Part shown: piece by piece, positions 1-6,228 of the stretch
Numbering within the stretch: position 1 is the first letter of the stretch
Layout of the letters: the number at the start of each line of letters is the position of its first letter
The notes under the pieces: generated by a model
The model's database searches: none
What the model was told of the DNA's origin: nothing
The model's input: the letters and a program-made list of their open reading frames with translations, nothing else
Assembly: GCA_003233615.1 (NCBI GenBank)
Contig: QIMB01000232.1
Span: 1 to 6,518, forward strand
Direction of reading: 5' to 3'
DNA from: Nitrospirota bacterium
GTDB taxonomy: Bacteria; Nitrospirota; Nitrospiria; Nitrospirales; UBA8639
Length of the DNA stretch: 6,518 nucleotides
Program-made: the position numbers and the translations under genes

Positions 1-798
1 GCCGAGTTTAGGATGAGAGGGTTCGAGATCGACCGGGAACCCATGGTGCCGTAGTCGTTCGCTGGCCAATGGTCCGATGGATGCCACCATCATATGTTGA
101 AGAATTGCTTGTAATTGATTCATCATCGAACTTTTTTCTAAGACCTCGAGCAAATGATCGACCTGAACAGCATTCGTAATTAACAAAACCGGGATTTCCT
201 CGTTCACTATCTGTCGTAGAAGCTGTTGAAGGGGTTCTATGTTGTCTGGCAACGTCCACCGATAGATCGGAACGGCCGTGACCTGAGCCTTTCGATCCCT
301 GATTCCTGCGAGCAATTCTGGGTTACTCACTCCATATTCCTGCACAGCCACATGTTTTCCCATGAGCCCTGCAGGAAATGAGTCGTCCAGGGTATGGAGA
401 ATATCTCTCCAGGTATTGGGTTCCGGGACGTGGATCTGCGGGCGCAGACCAAGTGATTGTAATATTTTTGTCGGCTTCGGGCCTCGAACCAGAAGAACGG
501 TTTTCTCTAAAGCTTGAATGATGGCATTTCGTGGAAAGTGGGTCTCAAGAATATCAAATAAGGTCCGGAAGCCAACGCCGGTCAATAACACCACCAGATC
601 AATTTTTCCGGCAAGCAAGGCTTCGCCAAAAGCCAATGCTTGAGGATGATCCGAGAGAGGAAGTTCTTGCATGGAAGGAGCTACGAAAGGAATGCCGCCA
701 TGAGAGGTAATCAGCCGTTCCATCTCGGTGGCCATTCGGCTTTCAAGAGCACCAACGCGGAGACCTTGAAAGCCGATTCTGGATGGTTCCTGTTTCAT
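1..798 (-). CDS. hemD: Uroporphyrinogen-III synthase (HemD), C-terminus cut by window edge
   Basis: Closes and isomerises hydroxymethylbilane to uroporphyrinogen III, the cytoplasmic branch-point step to haem, sirohaem and cobalamin. The frame is open from an ATG at 798 to the left edge, giving 266 residues without a stop. Family features: an N-terminal GLRVGALESRMATEMERL stretch (12-29), LVVLLTGVGFRTL (68-80) in the first Rossmann-like lobe, LLITNAVQVDHL (205-216) in the second lobe, and ASIGPLASERL (239-249), the usual 'xIGPxTAxxL' element. EPSHPKLG (259-266) lies near the end of such proteins, so only a short tail is probably missing. HemD is poorly conserved, so the call rests on the two-lobe pattern, which is convincing. 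The gene starts 29 nt after the SUMF1-domain gene on the same strand and is probably co-transcribed with it. No good ribosome site precedes the ATG. The frame stays open upstream to a stop overlapping the SUMF1 gene, including a GTG at about 864, but the ATG matches the normal N-terminus. Confidence 0.88.
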   Translation of the reverse strand, partial: MKQEPSRIGFQGLRVGALESRMATEMERLITSHGGIPFVAPSMQELPLSDHPQALAFGEALLAGKIDLVVLLTGVGFRTLFDILETHFPRNAIIQALEKTVLLVRGPKPTKILQSLGLRPQIHVPEPNTWRDILHTLDDSFPAGLMGKHVAVQEYGVSNPELLAGIRDRKAQVTAVPIYRWTLPDNIEPLQQLLRQIVNEEIPVLLITNAVQVDHLLEVLEKSSMMNQLQAILQHMMVASIGPLASERLRHHGFPVDLEPSHPKLG

Positions 799-827
799 CA
801 GGACGGATTGCTCAAGGAGATTGTTTG

Positions 828-1694
828 TCAGGGAGTCGCAGGAGCTGGGACGTCCTGTGCACACCGAAACCCGGTGGAATTATTTCGATCAGTTGGCGAA
901 CTCTTAATTCGAGTAAACACGCGCATTTGAGGCGTCTCGCCCTGCCAACCCGAACTTCGAAGGGTTTTGTGTTTTCCGGTCTCTGGACCTTGCGGGTTGT
1001 GTGTCGGGCTATGTGAATAATAATCCACCTGATACCAATCTGAGACCCATTCCCAGACATTGCCAGCCACATCATAAATACCGTAGGGACTTTTCCCTTT
1101 TTCATAAATGCCAACTTCCACTAACGTGGATTCTCCGCGCCAGGCAACCTGATTGAAGTTTGCATGTTCTTTCGTTGGTTCAATATCACCCCAGGCAAAT
1201 CGCCAGTCGTTATCTCCTTTAGCCGCCTTTTCCCACTCGGCCTCAGTCGGTAACCGTTTCCCCGCCCATTGGCAATAGGCTTTGGCATCAAACCAGTCCA
1301 CATTAATAACCGGAAGATTGGTGACCGATTCCGGCATCATATTTCCTTTCCATAACCCTCTGCTGGCATCTGTCGGATGCTGAGGGACTCGGTGTCCGAC
1401 TTCTGTCACGAATGACAGGTAACGCCCATTCGTGACTTCGTAGATATCCATATAAAAAGCGTCCATCACCACCTCATGGTTCGGTCGTTCATCTACACCA
1501 CCATCCCGTGCTGCTTTAGGGACGCCCATGTCAAAGGACCCCTCTGGAATCAAGGCCATGGTCGCCCCGTCTTGTCCGGTATGAGTGGGAGGTGGGGGTT
1601 CCGCAGCGTGGACATTCCCTAACAAGGGGACCAAGACGAATAATATTCCTAATGGAATGCAGTGAATCCTTCGTGCCAATATCAAGCGTGACAT
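828..1694 (-). CDS. Secreted SUMF1/formylglycine-generating-enzyme-fold protein, catalytic cysteines absent
   Basis: A 288-residue protein with a signal peptide (residues 1-30: RR near the N-terminus, hydrophobic core, cleavage after VHA), so it is probably periplasmic. The rest is one FGE-sulfatase domain: EGSFDMG (51-57), YEVTNGRYLSF (85-95), PVINVDWFDAKAYCQWAGKRLP (128-149, described here in part: key residues W134, A137, Y140, C141, W143, A144, G145, R147, L148, P149), TEAEWEKAA (150-158), DVAGNVWEWVSDWY (208-221) and GFRCA (275-279). In true formylglycine-generating enzymes a Cys pair follows the RGGS segment. Here the segment is RSSGWQGETPQMR (246-258) with no cysteine, so oxidation of sulfatase cysteines is unlikely. 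It may be a binding or structural protein, or another enzyme of the fold (compare periplasmic PvdO or the EgtB type). A good ribosome site (GGAGAGGGG, 8 nt spacing) supports the ATG at 1694. It is followed by hemD. The domain call is very secure; the function is unknown. Confidence 0.92.
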   Translation of the reverse strand: MSRLILARRIHCIPLGILFVLVPLLGNVHAAEPPPPTHTGQDGATMALIPEGSFDMGVPKAARDGGVDERPNHEVVMDAFYMDIYEVTNGRYLSFVTEVGHRVPQHPTDASRGLWKGNMMPESVTNLPVINVDWFDAKAYCQWAGKRLPTEAEWEKAAKGDNDWRFAWGDIEPTKEHANFNQVAWRGESTLVEVGIYEKGKSPYGIYDVAGNVWEWVSDWYQVDYYSHSPTHNPQGPETGKHKTLRSSGWQGETPQMRVFTRIKSSPTDRNNSTGFRCAQDVPAPATP

Positions 1695-1931
1695 GACTGA
1701 CTTTCCCCTCTCCGGCCTCGATGCGAATGATGAATCCTTGCTCTTTTAAGAAAATACCATATTCTTCTAGTCATGTTGAACTTGCCCCATTCAGAGGTCC
1801 TGGGTAAGATGCCGAACGTTCAATAACCAAAGAGTTTAGAAGGGAAAACGCGAACGATCTTTCGGTCCTTTTCTATCCTTTTCGGGCTCATGGGCTATTT
1901 GGGCGATATGACCCTTCCATCTGAGTAGACA
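1695..1931. other. Divergent intergenic region
   Basis: These 237 bases separate the minus-strand SUMF1/hemD pair from the plus-strand genes and must carry any promoters for both directions. I see one weak sigma70-like candidate towards the SUMF1 gene (listed separately), two copies of TCCTTTTC ten bases apart (1866-1873 and 1876-1883), and the imperfect palindrome CGAACGATCTTTCG around 1852-1865. I see no convincing promoter for the VOC gene, no tRNA or other RNA, and no credible small gene. A short frame from an ATG at 1908 stops before the VOC start. Confidence 0.6.
1751..1780 (-). promoter_or_regulatory. Weak candidate sigma70 promoter for the SUMF1 gene
   Basis: Read on the minus strand, TTCAAC (1780-1775) is followed after 18 bases by TATTTT (1756-1751). 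Each matches the -35 and -10 consensus at about four of six positions. It lies about 57 bases upstream of the SUMF1 ATG, a reasonable leader length. The match is weak and could be chance; it is listed only because the divergent layout requires a promoter in this interval. Confidence 0.22.
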
Positions 1932-2339
1932 ATGGACACAAAGAACAAAACATGTGGGTTGCGACATTTGGCTCTTCGAGTGCGTGATGTCCAGGTTTCT
2001 CAAGCCTTTTATGAGCGACTCTTTGATATGAAACTTGTCTGGCAACCTGATCCAGACAATGTGTATTTGAGTACCGGGGTTGATAATCTCGCCTTACATC
2101 AGGTTCCTGCTGAAGAATTTGAAAAATTTGCGGCATCGCCTCATCATCCTCTTGATCACTTAGGGTTTTTGATGGATTCCGTGGAAAGCGTCAAGGCCAT
2201 GTTTCAGGAAGTCTCAGCGCAGGGTGTCACGATTGTGAATCCGCCAAAGCATCATCGTGACGGCAGTTTTTCTTTTTATTTGGCTGATCCAGACCAGAAC
2301 ACCATCCAAATACTCTTTGAACCATCAGTGACACTCTAG
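1932..2339 (+). CDS. VOC-fold (glyoxalase/fosfomycin resistance/dioxygenase superfamily) protein
   Basis: A 135-residue single VOC domain with two beta-alpha-beta-beta-beta modules. The first module opens with GLRHLALRVRDVQVSQAFYERLF (9-31; key residues H12, D19, F26, Y27), a classic glyoxalase-type start. The second opens with LDHLGFLMDSVESV (74-87) and ends with FYLADPDQNTIQILFEP (115-131). H12, H76 and E130 fall where the metal ligands sit in this family, with H56 (LALHQ) a possible fourth, so it probably binds a divalent metal. Lyase, isomerase, dioxygenase or thiol transferase activity cannot be told apart from sequence. An in-frame ATG at 1908 is closed by TAG at 1926, so the start at 1932 is the first usable one, although its ribosome site is poor. 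It stands alone, with 126 bases before the next gene. The superfamily is near certain; the substrate is unknown. Confidence 0.9.
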   Translation: MDTKNKTCGLRHLALRVRDVQVSQAFYERLFDMKLVWQPDPDNVYLSTGVDNLALHQVPAEEFEKFAASPHHPLDHLGFLMDSVESVKAMFQEVSAQGVTIVNPPKHHRDGSFSFYLADPDQNTIQILFEPSVTL

Positions 2340-2362
2340 AAAAAATACGGAATGCGGCGTAC

Positions 2363-2412
2363 GAGAGAAAACACGCATCTGGAGGGCCCTGGCCCAATGT
2401 ATGTTTTCTCTC
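2363..2412. repeat. Perfect 11-bp inverted repeat with 28-nt loop (possible terminator or regulatory hairpin)
   Basis: GAGAGAAAACA (2363-2373) is exactly complemented by TGTTTTCTCTC (2402-2412). The loop can pair further: CAT 2376-2378 with ATG 2397-2399, and GGG 2384-2386 with CCC 2393-2395. It begins 24 bases after the VOC stop and ends 53 bases before the MBL gene. The stem is A/T-rich at its inner end and no U-tract follows, so it is not a classic intrinsic terminator. It may instead be an mRNA-stability element, an attenuator or a protein-binding site. Confidence 0.5.
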
Positions 2413-2439
2413 CTGACTCCACACGACTATTCAGATAAT
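2411..2439 (+). promoter_or_regulatory. Weak candidate promoter for the MBL-fold gene
   Basis: GATAAT (2434-2439) matches the -10 consensus at five of six positions and lies 27 bases before the MBL ATG. The -35 at 17-bp spacing, TCCTGA (2411-2416), is poor. If used, the leader would be only about 20 bases. It would also place the upstream inverted repeat just outside the promoter, where an operator could lie. Confidence 0.22.
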
Positions 2440-2465
2440 CCTTCTCCGAAATCACAGAACCAACG

Positions 2466-4085
2466 ATGAATCCCTGGAACATTATTGACCCCAACCTCTT
2501 TGTTGGGTTGAACCCTTGGGTGTGGGTACAGCTGGAAAGTGCGGAACCCCCTGGCCCATTTCCATTTTTAGGGGGAGTCGACCCGGAAGTGGTGCGCAGC
2601 CTGCATCAGGTTCATGAAATCATGATGAGTGGGATTGAAACGGCTATCAGTGACATCATGGCCAAGCGAACGACCGTTGATAATCCACAAACCGCTCGCC
2701 TTCTGGAAGATGCCTATGCGGAAGTCGTGGCTTCGCGTCCAGCCTTACAGCAACATATTCAATGTGGGCGGAAGCCAGATGGCACCTTTCATTGGAATTA
2801 TCCCAAAAATCCGTCGGCATCAGACGCAATGACGTATGGAGGGTTACGAATTTTTAATTCTGTTGCCCACCAAGCCGTCCCCTTCGGATTTAAGCGTCCC
2901 ATCGGACCAAAAGTCGGACTTTTTTTAGGTTTTCTCACCGGTCGCCATACGATGAGCGAAATTCAAACCATTGGCCAAGCCAGCGGACAAGATCTGGAGT
3001 CTGAACTTCTTCATCTTTTCACTCTGTTGCGGGACCATGATTGCCTCGCGGTCTCACCTCAATCTACAGTTGACGCGCACTGGCGACAGGTCATCGATGA
3101 TCAGAATGTTGTACATATTGGCCATGCTGCATTGATGTATCGTCATCAAGAACATTTTTTTTGGTTTGATCCTTGGCTCATGCCGTGGTTTGCGGAATCA
3201 CCTGTCCCATCCCTCTGGGCCAATTTGCTTCCACGACCATCGGCAATTTTCTTAACACATGACCATGATGATCATGTAGATCCACGTACGCTCTATCATG
3301 TACCCAAAGATATTCCAATTATTGTGCCCAGTCGCCGCAATCGCAAAACCTTCCATTATGATTATCTCTCATTGCTCAGAGAACTAGGGTTTACGCAAGT
3401 GAAAGAGATGGCACATGGAGAATCCTGGCGCGTGGGTGAGGTTGAGATTGTATCCGTTCCGTTTTATGGAGAAGATCCTTGTGATGTGGAGCTGCCACGG
3501 AATTGTTATCTGATTGTCGATCGTGGGCGGAATGTGCTGGTCCATGCTGATAGTGGCCCCGCCAATGATAGTCGTTCGGCGCTCCACAGCAATATCATGA
3601 AAAAACTGGTGGCGAAATACGGCCCGATTCAATTGGTGTTTGCCTCACAGCAGCAACTCAAAGAAGTCCGCAGTTATGCGGCCTATGCCTGTCTTTCCCA
3701 TCCAGGACAATGGTTGGATGTGGGGGAAAACGGCTTTCTCACCAATGGGTATCTCTCAGAATTATGCCAAACGGCACAAGCCAAACAATTTGTCTCCTAC
3801 GCCACAGGGGGCGCTGATTGGTATCCAGATCATTTATCGTTCATGTTTAGCGCCCGTAATCCGGCCCGTACTTCTTTGCTGACCGCCCATTGGGACCCAC
3901 CGGAAGCCCTGAAACAGGACTTGGCACCGTTTGGTTGTCGGTATCATCATGGTCAGGCCTTTGATGTCTATCAGCCTGGGGGAGAAGGCGATACGACCAT
4001 TCGTCACCTTCCCGACCCACTGGCCCCAGTGAGACTCTTTCAATTGGATCACGACACTCCACCCTTTTTACAAAATTCAGGGTAA
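2466..4085 (+). CDS. Metallo-beta-lactamase-fold hydrolase with PqqD-like winged-helix segment and unknown N-terminal region
   Basis: A 539-residue, probably cytoplasmic protein (no signal peptide). Residues 1-145 are not recognised. Residues about 148-198 (VGLFLGFLTGRHTMSEIQ..., then ESELLHLFTLLRDHDCLAV) follow the 'LLxxLDGxxTxxEI...LLxxLxxxGLL' pattern of PqqD-like winged-helix domains. The MBL domain begins near 215: HIGHAALMY (217-225), FWFDPWL (232-238, the early Asp strand), LTHDHDDHVD (263-272, HxHxDH with H265, H267, D269, H270), VLVHADSG (357-364, H360 and D362 as probable next ligands) and AHWDPPE (474-480, H475 as a possible last ligand). The FDPW/THDHDDH style resembles UlaG- or NAPE-PLD-like hydrolases rather than antibiotic lactamases. 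The start is the first ATG after an in-frame TAA at 2436, with no clear ribosome site. The substrate is unknown. The MBL fold is secure; the PqqD-like segment is a pattern-based inference. Confidence 0.85.
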   Translation: MNPWNIIDPNLFVGLNPWVWVQLESAEPPGPFPFLGGVDPEVVRSLHQVHEIMMSGIETAISDIMAKRTTVDNPQTARLLEDAYAEVVASRPALQQHIQCGRKPDGTFHWNYPKNPSASDAMTYGGLRIFNSVAHQAVPFGFKRPIGPKVGLFLGFLTGRHTMSEIQTIGQASGQDLESELLHLFTLLRDHDCLAVSPQSTVDAHWRQVIDDQNVVHIGHAALMYRHQEHFFWFDPWLMPWFAESPVPSLWANLLPRPSAIFLTHDHDDHVDPRTLYHVPKDIPIIVPSRRNRKTFHYDYLSLLRELGFTQVKEMAHGESWRVGEVEIVSVPFYGEDPCDVELPRNCYLIVDRGRNVLVHADSGPANDSRSALHSNIMKKLVAKYGPIQLVFASQQQLKEVRSYAAYACLSHPGQWLDVGENGFLTNGYLSELCQTAQAKQFVSYATGGADWYPDHLSFMFSARNPARTSLLTAHWDPPEALKQDLAPFGCRYHHGQAFDVYQPGGEGDTTIRHLPDPLAPVRLFQLDHDTPPFLQNSG

Positions 4086-4122
4086 AATGAAGACCTGTGG
4101 ATATAGCAGTGTTTTTATTATC

Positions 4123-4151
4123 TTGGCCTCCTGACTGAAGTTCGCTATGAT
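4123..4151 (+). promoter_or_regulatory. Good candidate sigma70 promoter for the PSP1-DsrE-UbiE-radical SAM unit
   Basis: TTGGCC (4123-4128; four of six to TTGACA) is followed after exactly 17 bases by TATGAT (4146-4151; five of six to TATAAT). Transcription would start near 4158, giving a leader of about 40 bases before the ATG at 4200 with its GGGAG ribosome site. This placement argues against the upstream GTG at 4155 as the start of the PSP1 protein, because that codon would lie before the transcript begins. Confidence 0.5.
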
Positions 4152-4199
4152 TGGGTGTTCATACAGAATGTACGACTATTCATCCTGGGAGCATGTCTG

Positions 4200-4940
4200 A
4201 TGGCACCCGAAATTGAAGACCAAGAAACGTATCCTGAAGAAGTCATTATCGTTGGTGTGAAAGTGCGGGATTGGGGAGAGGTCAAGAAAACACGGACTGA
4301 GGATCCGTCGATCAAAATCGGCGATTGGGTTCTGCTGGATTTAGAGACTGATCATTCATTTGGAAAAGTCTATCTTCCCCCACAACATTTTCCCTTTACC
4401 CCCCCGATGCGGGCAATGTGCGCAATCATTCGCAAAGCGAATGATGAAGACGAGCGTACAATTGCTCGTCAACAACGGATGGCGCAGGAAGGGCATGCCT
4501 ATTGTCTTGAACTGATTGAGACCTTACGTCTGAAGATGAAATTGGTTGAAGTCTTTGGCTCCTTTTTACGGCGATCGTTAACCTTCACCTACACTGCCGA
4601 TGAACGTATCGACTTTCGACAACTCGTCAAAGATTTAGCGCGCCAGTTTGGCTGTCGGATCGAAATGCGGCAAATTTCCACGCGCGAGGAAGCCGGGCGC
4701 ATCAGCGGCGTTGATACCTGTGGGTTGGTGCTGTGTTGCTCAAGTTTTTTAACCGATTTTAAGCCAGTATACCCACGCGGTCGAGGAGAGGGTCCGATGG
4801 GACATATGGATAGCCATCGCATTGGAGTCTGCGGTCGCCTGAAATGTTGTTTGTTGTATGAAGAAGAAGACTGGACTCTCACGCGGCGAACCCCCCCTGC
4901 GCTCATTCGTCCAGTGAGGCGACAACCACAAACGTCCTGA
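4200..4940 (+). CDS. PSP1-domain protein (RicT/YaaT-like)
   Basis: A 246-residue cytoplasmic protein. The N-terminal part, VIIVGVKVRDWGEVKKT to IKIGDWVLLDLE (15-49, loosely), is the usual PSP1 entry. FTYTADERIDFRQLVKDLA (129-147) and IEMRQISTREEAGRI (154-168) are hallmark PSP1 segments. Cysteine motifs are CGLVLCC (174-180) and CGRLKCC (211-217), matching the CGxxxCC/CGRLxCC pairs of RicT, which in Bacillus joins RicA and RicF in an Fe-S-containing complex affecting RNA processing. The linker between the motifs has the usual length but is divergent: Gly/Arg-rich, then MDSHRIG where RicT proteins normally have an NPxKI-type stretch. The frame is open from a GTG at 4155, but the ATG at 4200 has GGGAG with 8-nt spacing and follows a likely promoter, so I chose it. 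Family call strong; exact role in this organism inferred. Confidence 0.9.
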   Translation: MAPEIEDQETYPEEVIIVGVKVRDWGEVKKTRTEDPSIKIGDWVLLDLETDHSFGKVYLPPQHFPFTPPMRAMCAIIRKANDEDERTIARQQRMAQEGHAYCLELIETLRLKMKLVEVFGSFLRRSLTFTYTADERIDFRQLVKDLARQFGCRIEMRQISTREEAGRISGVDTCGLVLCCSSFLTDFKPVYPRGRGEGPMGHMDSHRIGVCGRLKCCLLYEEEDWTLTRRTPPALIRPVRRQPQTS

Positions 4941-4951
4941 GACCATACAGC

Positions 4952-4970
4952 ATGTTTCGAATGCGAACAT
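4952..4970 (+). repeat. Small imperfect hairpin between the PSP1 and DsrE genes
   Basis: ATGTT-T-CG (4952-4959) can pair with CGAACAT (4964-4970) as seven base pairs with one bulged T and an AATG loop. It lies in the 55-base gap just upstream of the DsrE ribosome site. It is too short and lacks a U-tract to be a terminator. An mRNA-processing or coupling role is possible, but chance is equally likely. Confidence 0.25.
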
Positions 4971-4995
4971 TGAAGCCAGCACGTTATGGAGAACC

Positions 4996-5430
4996 ATGTC
5001 CTTGAGCGATGAAAAAGCAAAAGAGCGGTTTGTCATTTACGCCCACAATGCGACATACGACAAACTGCATCAAGTGGCCACTCTGGGATTGACAGCATCG
5101 GCTATGGGCAAGGACGTCATGGTGGTGTTGCTCTTCTGGACCATCAAAAAGTTAGCCGAAGGGCGATTGAACGAATTAGATTTTCCGCCAGAATATGCAG
5201 CACAGGCGGATGAAGTCGCACGATTGATTCGTGAACGAAAAGTCCCATTGATTACAGAGATGTTTCTGGAGGCCAAACAAGTGGGCCAGTTCAAACTCGT
5301 CGCCTGTAGCGCCGGCCTGGAATATATGGGTGTCGATGCCCAAGCCGTGCATGACGGCGTAGACGACGTGATGGGGCTCCCCGCCATCCTGGCTGCATGT
5401 GCCGGCGCCGAAACAACCTTATTTATTTGA
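4996..5430 (+). CDS. DsrE/DsrE2-family protein (sulfur-relay / peroxiredoxin-like fold)
   Basis: A 144-residue, single-domain alpha/beta protein. RFVIYAHNATYDKLHQVATLG (11-31, described with A16, D22, K23) followed by ASAMGKDVMVVLLFWTIKKL (34-53) matches the DsrE2 pattern of a first strand, a helix of small residues, an AMG turn and a hydrophobic strand ending in an FW motif. FKLVACSAGLEYMGVD (99-114) carries the conserved cysteine (C104) that in DsrE-type proteins can bear persulfide; a second Cys (C135) lies in the last helix. In sulfur oxidisers such proteins work with TusA and rhodanese in sulfur transfer, but neither is visible here, so the partner is unknown. GGAG (4988-4991) precedes the ATG with short, 4-nt spacing. 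It is 55 bases after the PSP1 gene and 32 before ubiE/menG, so probably co-transcribed. Hydrophobic stretches look buried rather than membrane-spanning. Confidence 0.85.
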   Translation: MSLSDEKAKERFVIYAHNATYDKLHQVATLGLTASAMGKDVMVVLLFWTIKKLAEGRLNELDFPPEYAAQADEVARLIRERKVPLITEMFLEAKQVGQFKLVACSAGLEYMGVDAQAVHDGVDDVMGLPAILAACAGAETTLFI

Positions 5431-5462
5431 CAAATCCTGAGAACGGGTGCTACCTCCTTTGA

Positions 5463-6224
5463 ATGGTTCCAGCCATGGACAATTCACACATCCCAGGCAA
5501 AGCCGCCTCGACATGGACCGGCCCTGCACGAGAGCAGGCCGTTCAACGCATGTTTACGGCTATCGCAAAATTTTATGACCTGAACAATTCGCTCCTCAGT
5601 TTTGGGCTGCATCATTCATGGAAGCGTAAAGCCATTGCGAAAATTCCCACACATCCGAATACGCAGGCATTAGATTTAGGAGCAGGCACCTGTGACCTGG
5701 CTATTTTGTTGGACCGCCACTTAAAGTTTTCGTCAAAAATCATCGCGGCTGATTTGAATGTGGCGATGTTGCGGGTGGGGCAACAAAAGGTTCGCTCAAA
5801 AAAATTGGCAAGCCGCATTGCGTGTCTACAGATGAACGCAGAATATTTGACCTTTCCTGACAATTCCTTTGATACGGTGACGGCTGGATTTTGTATTCGC
5901 AATGTGGGGCATCTTCCGCAGGCACTCAAGGAAATTTCCCGCGTGTTGAAACCTGGAGGGCGTTTTGTCTGTTTGGAATTTTCGCGTCCTGTCTCGGCAG
6001 GGTTTCGCAAGCTCTATGACTGGTATTCATTTCATCTGTTGCCGTGGATAGGAACTGTTGTGGCCAGAGATGGCACAGGTGTCTATGAATATTTACCTGC
6101 CTCAATACGTAATTTTCCTGATCAACAGCGATTATGTGACATGTTGAAAGACGCTGGCTTTGGGACCGTCGACTACGACAATCTCACGGGTGGCATTGTC
6201 GCGATCCATGTGGCGGTGAAATAA
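5463..6224 (+). CDS. ubiE/menG: UbiE/MenG-type quinone C-methyltransferase
   Basis: A SAM-dependent methyltransferase of 253 residues, the usual length, expected to methylate a demethylmenaquinone or a ubiquinone precursor at the membrane surface. Signatures: VQRMFTAIAKFYDLNNSLLSFG (27-48, matching the 'VxxMFxxIAxxYDxxNxxLSFG' entry), ALDLGAGTCDLAI (69-81, SAM-binding motif I), IAADLNVAML (94-103, with the acidic residue that usually binds the ribose), FPDNSFDTVTAGFCIRNVG (131-149), SRVLKPGGRFVCLEFSRP (159-176, the second UbiE signature) and YEYLPASIRNFPDQQRL (208-224). The C-terminus, LTGGIVAIHVAVK, is complete. The ATG at 5463 has no clear ribosome site and an ATG at 5475 is an alternative; the difference is four residues. 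Which quinone is methylated cannot be read from the protein. It lies four bases before the radical SAM gene, implying coupled translation. Confidence 0.93.
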   Translation: MVPAMDNSHIPGKAASTWTGPAREQAVQRMFTAIAKFYDLNNSLLSFGLHHSWKRKAIAKIPTHPNTQALDLGAGTCDLAILLDRHLKFSSKIIAADLNVAMLRVGQQKVRSKKLASRIACLQMNAEYLTFPDNSFDTVTAGFCIRNVGHLPQALKEISRVLKPGGRFVCLEFSRPVSAGFRKLYDWYSFHLLPWIGTVVARDGTGVYEYLPASIRNFPDQQRLCDMLKDAGFGTVDYDNLTGGIVAIHVAVK

Positions 6225-6228
6225 CATC

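Noticed and set aside
8..259. 83-codon minus-strand frame at the left edge
   Set aside because: It is in another frame of hemD, whose continuous frame covers 1-798 with clear family motifs.
640..1114. Overlapping plus- and minus-strand frames between 640 and 1114
   Set aside because: They are out of frame with, or antisense to, hemD and the SUMF1 gene, and show no domain pattern.
1866..1883. Two TCCTTTTC direct repeats ten bases apart
   Set aside because: Only two short pyrimidine-rich copies, one helical turn apart; too little to call an operator.
4087..4134. 15-codon frame just after the MBL stop
   Set aside because: Very short, no ribosome site, and overlaps the candidate -35 of the PSP1 promoter.
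4589..5036. Minus-strand frames of 95-143 codons opposite the PSP1 and DsrE genes
   Set aside because: Low-complexity Ser/Arg-rich translations antisense to well-recognised genes; shadow frames.
5431..5462. Gap between the DsrE and ubiE/menG genes
   Set aside because: Searched for a terminator, promoter or strong ribosome site; none seen, consistent with read-through within one transcript.
5612..6010. 132-codon minus-strand frame opposite ubiE/menG
   Set aside because: Antisense shadow of a gene whose signature motifs are all present on the plus strand.
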